Below are positions 1 to 5,599 of a stretch of DNA of 7,498 bases, in pieces. The notes beneath the pieces are model-generated. The model was not told where the DNA came from, made no database searches, and saw only the letters and a list, made by a program, of their open reading frames with translations. The DNA is from JBFHNV01 sp041593595 (GTDB lineage Bacteria; Pseudomonadota; Gammaproteobacteria; HK1), in contig JBFHNV010000268.1 in the NCBI GenBank assembly GCA_041593595.1, forward strand, positions 1-7,498, in the 5' to 3' direction. A program made the position numbers and the translations under genes. Each line of letters opens with the position of its first letter. Position 1 is the first letter of the stretch.

Positions 1-1143
1 GCGGCGGAATGCGACGCCAGCGCCGTGTACTGGAACCGGCTCTACGATCCCGCCAGCACCGCACGCGACACCCAGGTCAAGGGGGCGCTGCGCGAACGCG
101 GGCTCGAGGCCCGCAGCTTCAACGGCGCCCTGCTCAACGAGCCCTGGGCCGTGGCCAGCAGCCAGGGCCGGCCGTTCCGGGTGTTCACCCCCTTCCACCG
201 GCATTGCCTGTCGCTGGGGCCGCCGCGTTCCCCGGCGCCGGCGCCCGGGAACCTGCCGGCGCCGCGGACCTGGCCGGCCGGCGACACCCTGGACGCCCTC
301 GCGCTGCTGCCGCGCATCGACTGGGCGGTGGGGATCCGCGAGGCGTGGACACCCGGCGAGGCTGGTGCGCAGCGCGAGCTCGCGGTCTTCGTTGACGGCG
401 CCGCGGCGCACTACGCCACCGGCCGCGACCTGCCGGCGACGGACGGGGTGTCGCGGCTCTCGCCGCACCTGCACTTCGGCGAGATCTCGCCTCACCGGGT
501 GTGGCACGCGGTGTCGAACGAGGCCTTCACCCGCCAGCTCTACTGGCGCGAGTTCGCCCACCACCTGCTGTTCCATTTCCCGCACACGCCCGACGAGCCG
601 CTGTATCCCAGGTACAAGGCCTTTCCCTGGCGCGAGGACGGCCCGGCGCTCGGCGCCTGGCAGCGCGGGCGCACCGGCTACCCGCTGGTGGACGCGGGGA
701 TGCGCGAGCTGTGGCACACGGGCTGGATGCACAACCGCGTGCGCATGAACGTGGCCTCGTTCCTGGTCAAGCACCTGCTGCTCGACTGGCGCGCGGGGGC
801 GCGCTGGTTCTGGGACACCCTGGTGGACGCGGATCTCGCCAGCAACACCATGGGCTGGCAGTGGGCGGCGGGCTGCGGTGCCGACGCGGCGCCGTACTTC
901 CGCATCTTCAACCCGGTGCGCCAGGGCGGACGCTTCGACCCCGGCGGGCGCTACGTGCGGCGCTGGCTGCCGGAGCTGGCGCGGCTGCCGCCGGAGCACG
1001 TGCACGCGCCGTGGGCGGCGCCGACGGCGGTGCTCGAGGCCGCCGGGGTTCGCCTGGGGCACGACTATCCCTGGCCGGTGGTGGAGCACGCGGCGGCACG
1101 GCGCCGGGCGCTGGCCGCGCTGGAAACGCTGCGCGGCGCGTGA
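1..1143 (+). CDS. phrB: Deoxyribodipyrimidine photolyase (cryptochrome/photolyase family), 5'-truncated by window edge
   Basis: This is a flavin-dependent DNA photolyase that would use light energy to split UV-induced pyrimidine dimers. The reading frame is open from the first base, and the earliest readable stretch (25-51, VYWNRLYDP) is the conserved end of the N-terminal antenna-binding alpha/beta domain, so the true start lies upstream. About 380 residues remain of a family usually near 470-490, so roughly 100 are missing. The FAD-binding domain is clear. It has the LSPHLHFGEISP block near 460-495, YWREF at 541-555, TGYPLVDAGMREL and WMHNRVRM across 676-750, and DADLASN...WQWAAGCGADAAPYFRIFNP at 826-915. 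The tryptophans and asparagine in the last block match residues used for FAD reduction and binding in characterised photolyases. Subclass (class I versus a related class, or a cryptochrome-like member) cannot be settled here; the gene symbol is the generic one. No terminator is visible after the stop. Confidence 0.93.
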   Translation, partial: AAECDASAVYWNRLYDPASTARDTQVKGALRERGLEARSFNGALLNEPWAVASSQGRPFRVFTPFHRHCLSLGPPRSPAPAPGNLPAPRTWPAGDTLDALALLPRIDWAVGIREAWTPGEAGAQRELAVFVDGAAAHYATGRDLPATDGVSRLSPHLHFGEISPHRVWHAVSNEAFTRQLYWREFAHHLLFHFPHTPDEPLYPRYKAFPWREDGPALGAWQRGRTGYPLVDAGMRELWHTGWMHNRVRMNVASFLVKHLLLDWRAGARWFWDTLVDADLASNTMGWQWAAGCGADAAPYFRIFNPVRQGGRFDPGGRYVRRWLPELARLPPEHVHAPWAAPTAVLEAAGVRLGHDYPWPVVEHAAARRRALAALETLRGA

Positions 1144-1213
1144 TGCCCCGCCGCCCGGGAACGTGAACCGGACAGTGGTTCGGCACCCGCGCCGCGTTGT
1201 AGCCTGCACCCCC

Positions 1214-1711
1214 ATGCAGCGCCTGCTCCGTCACACGGCCCTCCGGATGGCGGCCACCGCCGCCGCCGCGGCACTCACCGCCTGCGCTGCCCTGAGCGGG
1301 CTGGACCAGCCACCCCGGGTCACGCTGGTGGGAGTCGAGCCGGTGCAGATCCAGCTCCTCGAGCAGCGCTACCTGGCCACCATCCGCATCCAGAACCCGA
1401 ACCCCGTCGCGCTGCCCGTGAGCGGCCTCGACTACACCATCACCATCAACGGCGCGGAGTTCGCGAGCGGCGTGAGCAACCAGCGGGTGTCGATCCCGGC
1501 CTACGGGGAGAAGACCCTCGCGGTGGGCGTCACCAGCACCATCGCGCGGCTGCTGGATCAGGTGCGACTCCTGGGCGAGAGCGGCGGCGCCCTGCGCTAC
1601 GGCATCAGCGGGCGCCTCGGGGTGACCGGCATGCCCGCGGGCGTGCCCTTCGACCCGCAGGGGGAGATCGATCTCCGACCGCCGCGCGCGACCCGCGGGC
1701 ACGCGGCCTGA
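1214..1711 (+). CDS. LEA14/WHy-domain (LEA type 2) lipoprotein
   Basis: The product has 165 residues. The N-terminus carries arginines, a hydrophobic alanine-rich segment and a lipobox (L21-T-A-C24), so it is predicted to be a lipoprotein. The residue after the cysteine is Ala, not Asp, which suggests outer-membrane sorting by the usual Lol rule. The mature part resembles LEA_2/WHy domains: an opening V-x-L-x-G-V-E segment, then a Y-x-x-x-I-R-I-Q-N-P-N-P motif near residues 56-67, G-L-D-Y-x-I-x-I-N-G, and a closing V-P-F-D-x-x-G-E-I-x-L strand. These beta-sandwich proteins are linked to desiccation or envelope stress in plants and bacteria, but the bacterial role is mostly unknown. ATG 1214 was chosen because it gives a proper signal peptide; the frame stays open upstream into the photolyase gene but without similarity. 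No good Shine-Dalgarno is seen, and a TAGCCT -10-like hexamer lies at 1200-1205. Spacing is 70 bp after the photolyase and 40 bp before apt. Confidence 0.85.
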   Translation: MQRLLRHTALRMAATAAAAALTACAALSGLDQPPRVTLVGVEPVQIQLLEQRYLATIRIQNPNPVALPVSGLDYTITINGAEFASGVSNQRVSIPAYGEKTLAVGVTSTIARLLDQVRLLGESGGALRYGISGRLGVTGMPAGVPFDPQGEIDLRPPRATRGHAA

Positions 1712-1751
1712 GCCCGCGCAGCCGATTCCAGCCCCGATCACGGCGCCACCC

Positions 1752-2267
1752 ATGCACCGCCTGGAATCCCTGATCCGCCCCATCCCCAACTTCCCCAAGC
1801 CGGGCATCGTGTTTCGCGACATCACGCCGTTGCTGGCGAATCCGGCAGCAATGCGCCTGGCGGTGCTGCGGCTGGTGGAGCCTTTCCTGGGCGAGCCCGT
1901 CGACATGGTGGCGGGCATGGAGGCGCGCGGCTTCATCTTCGGCGCCCTGTGCGCCCAGGAGCTGGCCGCGGGCTTCGTGCCGCTGCGCAAGCCGGGCAAG
2001 CTGCCCCATCGTACCGAGAGCGCGAGCTACGCGCTGGAGTACGGGACCACCGCGCTGGAGGTGCACGTGGACGCCCTGGGCCACGGCCACCGGGTGCTGC
2101 TGGTGGACGACCTGATCGCCACCGGCGGGACGGCGGCGGCGAGCTGCAGCCTCATCCAGCGCCTGGGGGGCACCGTGGTGGCCTGCGCCTTCCTCATCGA
2201 GCTGGACGCGCTGAACGGGCGCCGGGCGCTGGACGGGCACCGGGTGCACACCCTGCTCCATTTCTGA
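1752..2267 (+). CDS. apt: Adenine phosphoribosyltransferase
   Basis: This cytoplasmic purine-salvage enzyme converts adenine plus PRPP to AMP and pyrophosphate. The 171-residue length is normal for the family. Signature segments are all present and in order: FPKPGIVFRDITPLL at residues 14-28, EARGFIFG at 57-64, RKPGKLP at 79-85, the Y-x-L-E-Y-G substrate loop at 93-98, and the type I PRTase PRPP-binding motif VLLVDDLIATGGTA at 115-128 with its adjacent acidic pair and TGG loop. ATG 1752 gives the N-terminal length expected for Apt. No clear Shine-Dalgarno precedes it. The gene is followed after only 2 nt by the acetyltransferase gene, so the two are probably co-transcribed and translationally coupled. 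The preceding lipoprotein gene, 40 bp upstream, may belong to the same transcript. No key residue appears missing, so the enzyme should be active. Confidence 0.97.
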   Translation: MHRLESLIRPIPNFPKPGIVFRDITPLLANPAAMRLAVLRLVEPFLGEPVDMVAGMEARGFIFGALCAQELAAGFVPLRKPGKLPHRTESASYALEYGTTALEVHVDALGHGHRVLLVDDLIATGGTAAASCSLIQRLGGTVVACAFLIELDALNGRRALDGHRVHTLLHF

Positions 2268-2269
2268 AC

Positions 2270-2725
2270 GTGCACTGGATCGAGTGGCGCTGGCGGCGGC
2301 TCGAGGAGTTCGACGCACCGGCCCTGTACGAGATGCTGGCGCTGCGCCAGCGCATCTTCGTCATCGAGCAGCGAAGTCTCTACCTGGACGCGGACGGCCT
2401 GGACAGCGAGACGGAGCACCTCACGGGCCACGAGGGCGAGCACCTGGCGTGCTGCCTGCGGCTGCTGCCGCCGGGGGTGCGCGGGCGCGACGCCGCCATC
2501 GGGCGCGTCGCGGTGGATCGCGCCTGGCGTGGCCAGGGGCTCGCGCGGGAGATGATGACGCTCGCGCTGGCGCGCATCCGCGAGCGTCACGGCCCGGTGG
2601 CGGTGCGCCTCGCGGCGCAGCAGCACCTGGTCCCCTTCTATGCCGGCTTCGGCTTCGACCCCGTGTCGCCGCCTTACGACGAGGACGGGATCCCCCACGT
2701 GGACATGCTGCGGGAGGGCGGTTGA
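2270..2725 (+). CDS. elaA: GNAT family N-acetyltransferase, ElaA-like
   Basis: The product has 151 residues, close to the 153 of E. coli ElaA, a GNAT acetyltransferase of unsettled substrate. Similarity runs the whole length: a W-x-x-L-x-E start, ALRQRIFVIEQ at residues 24-34, an Asp-rich YLDADGLD segment at 38-45, IGRVAVDRAWRGQGLA at 77-92 containing the acetyl-CoA pyrophosphate loop (R87-x-x-G-x-A), QHLVPFYAGFGF at 118-129, and the family-typical Y-D-E-D-G-I-P-H near the C-terminus (136-143). The GTG at 2270 is preferred because the protein from there aligns with the ElaA N-terminus. The frame also stays open far upstream inside apt, where it is only a shadow. There is no Shine-Dalgarno, which fits translational coupling to apt, whose stop is 2 nt upstream. 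A strong inverted repeat lies just after the stop. The substrate cannot be inferred from sequence. Confidence 0.88.
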   Translation: MHWIEWRWRRLEEFDAPALYEMLALRQRIFVIEQRSLYLDADGLDSETEHLTGHEGEHLACCLRLLPPGVRGRDAAIGRVAVDRAWRGQGLAREMMTLALARIRERHGPVAVRLAAQQHLVPFYAGFGFDPVSPPYDEDGIPHVDMLREGG

Positions 2726-2740
2726 ACGGGGCGGGCTGCG

Positions 2741-2793
2741 CGGGCGCGCCGGTCCCCGGAGCCAGGACCCGGCGCAGCGACCCGGCGCGCCCG
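2741..2793. repeat. Perfect 12-bp inverted repeat between elaA-like gene and chaN-like gene
   Basis: The arms at 2741-2752 (CGGGCGCGCCGG) and 2782-2793 are exact reverse complements, separated by 29 nt. It could form a hairpin acting as a transcript end or attenuating structure after the acetyltransferase gene. No T-tract follows on either strand, so it is not a canonical intrinsic terminator. High GC raises the background rate of such repeats. Confidence 0.55.
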
Positions 2794-2795
2794 GG

Positions 2796-2801
2796 TAGCA
2801 T
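2796..2801 (+). promoter_or_regulatory. Candidate -10 hexamer (TAGCAT) for the chaN-like gene
   Basis: TAGCAT differs at two positions from the TATAAT consensus and is one of the few AT-containing words in this intergenic stretch. It ends 6 nt before the GTG start at 2808, so transcription would begin at or almost at the start codon. No convincing -35 element is visible about 17 nt upstream, where the sequence belongs to the inverted repeat and its spacer. Confidence 0.25.
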
Positions 2802-2807
2802 CGAGCG

Positions 2808-3923
2808 GTGGACGCTGCCCTCCGTCGATCACCGCCCGGGCGGGGCGCCGCCGCCGTGGTCCTCGCGCCCCTGCTCGCGCTGGCCGCGCCCGCTGCGGCC
2901 GCGGTCGCGTGCAGCGAGGCTGCTCGTGACGCGGGCTGGATGCCGCCCCCGGTGCTGCCGGCCGAGGGTCCGGTCATGGAGTTCGCTACCCTGGTGGCGG
3001 AGCTGGCCCGGCGGCGCGTGGTGTTCGTGGGCGAGCTTCACGACCGCTACGACCATCACCTCAACCAGCTGGAGATCGTCTGCCGGCTGCGCGGCCACGG
3101 CCCCCTGGCCATCGGCCTCGAGCTCTTCCAGGCGCCCGCGCAGCCGGCGCTGGATCGCTACGTCACCGCTCATGGGGACCTGCAGACGCTGCTCGCCGAG
3201 AGCGAGTGGTTCAGCCGTCAGGGCCACGATCCGCGCCTGTATGCCCCCATCCTCGAGTTCGCCCACGCGCACCGCGTTCCGCTGGTGGCGCTCGACGTGC
3301 CCGGCGAGCTGGTGCACCGGGTCGCCCGCGACGGCCTGGCGAGCCTGGACGCCGCCGCGCGCGGGCGCCTGCGCAAAGTGTTCGAGAGCCACCCGGGCAG
3401 CGACCGGCGGCGCTACCAGCACTTCCTGGAGGCGCAGCTCCTGTGGGACGAGGGCATGGCACAGCGCGCGGCCGACTACCTGCTGGCGCACCCGCAGCGG
3501 CGCCTGGTGGTGCTGGCGGGCGAGGGCCACATCGCCTACGGCGATCCGATCCCCGACCGGCTCTCGCGCCGGGTCGCGGGACCGTGGGCGCTGGTGCTGC
3601 AATCGCACCCGGACGAGCCGGGCCCGGAGGCGTCGGACTACCGGCTGCAGTCGCAGGCCCGGACGCTGCCGCCCGCGGGCCGCCTGGGCGTGCGTCTCGC
3701 CGACGCGCCCGCGGGACTTCGCATCACCGGCTTCGACGAGGCGAGCCCCGCACGGGACGCGGGGCTCGAGGCGGGCGACGTGCTCACCGTCGTGGACGGG
3801 CACGCGATCGGCGGCTGGCCGGCCATGCGCCTCGCCCTGTGGCGCAAGCGCCCGGGCGACCCGGTCACCGTGTCGGTGGCGCGCGGCGGCGACACCTGGA
3901 CCCTGACCTTCGCCCTGCGCTGA
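2808..3923 (+). CDS. ChaN family exported protein with C-terminal PDZ domain
   Basis: The product has 371 residues. The N-terminus has arginines and a hydrophobic Ala/Leu segment (about residues 14-33). An A-V-A-C at 32-35 could be a weak lipobox, otherwise Sec cleavage near the alanine run is likely. Residues 57-265 fit the ChaN (haem-binding uptake, Tiki-like) domain: VVFVGELHDRYDHH at 71-84, GLELFQAP at 103-110, a Q-x-x-W-D-x-x-M-A segment at 210-218, and a V-L-A-G-E-G-H-I-A-Y-G block at 235-245. The Glu/His residues in these blocks are the family's conserved ones. Campylobacter ChaN is a haem-binding iron-regulated lipoprotein, so an envelope role in haem or iron handling is possible but unproven. 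Residues about 290-371 form a PDZ domain (L-G-V-R-L..., SPARDAGLEAGDVL at 313-326), typical of substrate-peptide binding. The GTG at 2808 is the best start because it includes the signal region. No iron uptake gene is adjacent. Confidence 0.85.
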   Translation: MDAALRRSPPGRGAAAVVLAPLLALAAPAAAAVACSEAARDAGWMPPPVLPAEGPVMEFATLVAELARRRVVFVGELHDRYDHHLNQLEIVCRLRGHGPLAIGLELFQAPAQPALDRYVTAHGDLQTLLAESEWFSRQGHDPRLYAPILEFAHAHRVPLVALDVPGELVHRVARDGLASLDAAARGRLRKVFESHPGSDRRRYQHFLEAQLLWDEGMAQRAADYLLAHPQRRLVVLAGEGHIAYGDPIPDRLSRRVAGPWALVLQSHPDEPGPEASDYRLQSQARTLPPAGRLGVRLADAPAGLRITGFDEASPARDAGLEAGDVLTVVDGHAIGGWPAMRLALWRKRPGDPVTVSVARGGDTWTLTFALR

Positions 3924-3973
3924 CGGGCGGCCCCGCGCCCACCGCGCCCGGGCCGTCGCGCCAGCCGCGCTGC

Positions 3974-3979
3974 TATCAT
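3974..3979 (+). promoter_or_regulatory. Candidate -10 hexamer (TATCAT) for the hydrolase gene at 4014
   Basis: TATCAT matches five of six positions of the sigma-70 -10 consensus in an otherwise GC-rich 90-bp gap. Transcription would start near 3986, leaving a leader of about 28 nt. An AGGG word at 4001-4004 sits 9 nt before the ATG as a possible ribosome binding site. A -35 consensus is not evident. Confidence 0.4.
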
Positions 3980-4013
3980 CGCCGCCCCGTTTCCAGCCCC
4001 AGGGTCCACCCTC

Positions 4014-4880
4014 ATGTCCGAGGCCGTCTACCGCGGTTACGACGCGCAAGCCTTCGAGCGGCAGTACAACGCGCGGCTGATGGTCCCCGACTCCGAGGAC
4101 ATCGTCGCCGGCTTCACGGAGGCAAGCGCGCGTTTCCGGGCACGCGCCGGCTGCCGGACGGACATCCCCTACGGCCCCACGGGGCGCGAGCGGCTGGACG
4201 TGTTCCCCGGCGCGGGCCAGCGCTGCCCCGTGGTGCTCTACATCCACGGCGGCTACTGGCGCTCGCGGGACAAGTCCTCCTACAGCTTCCTTGCCGAGCC
4301 GCTGGTGAACGCCGGCGCCACGGTGGTGGTGGTGAGCTACTCCCACTGCCCGCACGTCACCGTGGAGCACATCGTGCGCCAGATCCGCGGCGCCTGTGCC
4401 TGGGTGTGGAACAACATCGATGAGTACGGCGGCGATCAGCACCGCTTCTTCGTGGCGGGCAACTCCGCCGGCGGCCATCTGGCGGCGATGATGGCCGCCA
4501 CCGAGTGGCCCGAGGTGGATCACGAGATGCCCGCGGATCTGGTGAAGGGTGCCATGTGCCTGAGCGGGCTGTTCGATCTCGAGCCGCTGCTGCTGCACCC
4601 CATCAACGAGACGCTGGCCCTGGACGCGGCCGGCGCGCGGCGCCTGAGCCCGATCCGGCTGAAGCCCACCCTCGGCGGGCACTGCATCAGCGCGGTGGGC
4701 GGCGACGAGAGCGATGAGTTCAAGCGCCAGAGCCGGGACTTCGCCGAGGCCTGGAAGGAAGCCGGCGCCGCCGCCGAGTACGTGGAGGTGGCGGGCCGCA
4801 ACCACTTCACCATCGTGGGCGACATGCTGCAGCCGGACTACGTGCTGCTGCGGCGACTGAAGTCCATGATGGGGCTCTAG
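4014..4880 (+). CDS. Alpha/beta hydrolase, arylformamidase (kynurenine formamidase)-like
   Basis: The product is a 288-residue soluble alpha/beta hydrolase without a signal peptide. The oxyanion-hole motif HGGYW lies at residues 78-82 after strand VVLYI, and the nucleophile elbow G-N-S151-A-G-G is at 149-154. An acidic residue falls within GGDESDEF (229-236), and the probable catalytic His is H264 in G-R-N-H-F. The HGGYW plus G-x-S-A-G-G plus E-F-x-R-Q-S combination is characteristic of the arylformamidase-like branch, which hydrolyses N-formylkynurenine in tryptophan catabolism. Many members of this branch are uncharacterised esterases or amidases, and no kynurenine pathway gene is adjacent, so the substrate is open. 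In the animal enzyme the catalytic Asp falls where this protein appears to have E232, with D231 next to it. The ATG at 4014 follows a plausible -10 box and a weak AGGG. The gene converges on the CBS-domain gene. Confidence 0.85.
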   Translation: MSEAVYRGYDAQAFERQYNARLMVPDSEDIVAGFTEASARFRARAGCRTDIPYGPTGRERLDVFPGAGQRCPVVLYIHGGYWRSRDKSSYSFLAEPLVNAGATVVVVSYSHCPHVTVEHIVRQIRGACAWVWNNIDEYGGDQHRFFVAGNSAGGHLAAMMAATEWPEVDHEMPADLVKGAMCLSGLFDLEPLLLHPINETLALDAAGARRLSPIRLKPTLGGHCISAVGGDESDEFKRQSRDFAEAWKEAGAAAEYVEVAGRNHFTIVGDMLQPDYVLLRRLKSMMGL

Positions 4881-4948
4881 TCAAGAAAAGATGCCGGTTC
4901 CGGCCGGCCCGGGGAGGGGCGCCGCGGACCGTCGCGGCCGGAACCGGC
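4881..4948 (-). terminator. Probable intrinsic terminator of the minus-strand CBS/FecR transcript
   Basis: A perfect 14-bp inverted repeat has arms at 4893-4906 (GCCGGTTCCGGCCG) and 4935-4948, with a 28-nt spacer. Read on the minus strand, the second arm is followed directly by ATCTTTTCTTGA (4892 down to 4881), a T-rich tract, as expected for a Rho-independent terminator. On the plus strand the hairpin is followed by GC-rich sequence without a T-tract, but it could still help to end the hydrolase transcript whose stop codon is at 4880. The large loop is unusual for a terminator. It lies about 160 nt beyond the CBS gene stop. Confidence 0.55.
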
Positions 4949-5111
4949 CAGGGGCCATCCTCGAGGCCCGTCACCGGGGAGGAGACACCCCGCCGCGTGG
5001 CGGGATGGCGAACAGGATGGCCCGCCATGAGGGCCGCGGCGGGGCGGAACGATGACGAAATGGGGCAGGTCGCGCGGCGGCGTTACCGCGGGTATCTGGC
5101 GTGGCGGGCGC
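4949..5111. other. Rest of the convergent intergenic region, with short inverted repeats
   Basis: No credible gene is seen here. The stretch contains CCCGCC (4989-4994), GGCGGG (4999-5004) and CCCGCC again (5021-5026). The middle word could pair with either neighbour. A second pair, ATGGCG (5005-5010) and CGCCAT (5023-5028), overlaps the right-hand member. In minus-strand transcripts this would be the 3' untranslated region of the CBS gene. A short open frame starting at ATG 5052 is part of a long antisense shadow and shows no protein-like features. Confidence 0.4.
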
Positions 5112-5540
5112 TCACTGCTTGATGTACTGCTCGAGCTGGGCGATCAGGTAGCGCTGCTCGGCGATGATGGCCTTCACCAGATCCCCGATGGACACCATCC
5201 CCACCACCTTGCCGCCACGGGCCACGGGCAGGTGGCGGATGCGCTTCTCGGTCATCAGCGAAAGGCACTCCTCCACCTTGCTCGTCGGATCCGCCGTGAT
5301 CACCGGCGCGCTCATGATGTCGCTGACCTTGGTGCTCTTCGACGAGCGCCCTGCGAGGATCACCTTCCGCGCGTAGTCGCGCTCGGAGATGATGCCCGCC
5401 AGGTCGTCACCGTTCATGACCAGCAGCGCACCGCAGCCCTTCTCCGCCATCATCGCGATGGCGTCGTACACCGACGCATCCGGGGCGATGGCCCACAGCT
5501 CCCGCCCCTTCGCGTCCAGCAGCTTCTGCAAGGTGTCCAT
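5112..5540 (-). CDS. Protein of two tandem CBS domains
   Basis: The product has 142 residues and consists of a CBS pair: the first domain at about residues 17-68 (GALLVMNGDDLAGIISERDYARK) and the second at about 73-131 (V-S-D-I-M-S-A-P-V-I-T, then the IRHLPVARGG and VGMVSIGDLVK strands). A charged helix (AEQRYLIAQLEQYI) closes the protein. CBS pairs bind adenosine nucleotides such as AMP, ATP or SAM and usually act as regulatory sensors. This stand-alone type has no catalytic partner, so its target is unknown. The protein is cytoplasmic. The start is well supported: on the minus strand GGGGGGAG (5554-5547) lies 6 nt before the ATG. A TTCAAT word (5576-5571) could be its own -10 element. It lies 59 bp downstream of the FecR gene on the same strand, so co-transcription is also possible. 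Confidence 0.92.
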   Translation of the reverse strand: MDTLQKLLDAKGRELWAIAPDASVYDAIAMMAEKGCGALLVMNGDDLAGIISERDYARKVILAGRSSKSTKVSDIMSAPVITADPTSKVEECLSLMTEKRIRHLPVARGGKVVGMVSIGDLVKAIIAEQRYLIAQLEQYIKQ

Positions 5541-5599
5541 GGCGCGCTCCCCCCGGGCCTCCCACCCCGTATTGAATCACACCGCGCCCGCCGCGTGGG

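Noticed and set aside
1162..1184. GAACC...GGTTC inverted repeat after the photolyase stop, considered as a terminator or operator
   Set aside because: The arms are only 5 bp, without a T-tract or a convincing symmetrical extension.
908..1999. Minus-strand open frame of 363 codons crossing photolyase, lipoprotein and apt genes
   Set aside because: It is antisense to three genes with strong family signatures, and its translation is Arg/Ala/Pro-rich with no domain. It is a composition artefact.
2829..4805. Minus-strand open frame of 658 codons opposite the ChaN-like and arylformamidase-like genes
   Set aside because: It spans two well-supported plus-strand genes and the gap between them. Its translation is His/Arg/Ala/Gly-rich low-information sequence of the kind produced by GC-rich codon bias on the opposite strand.
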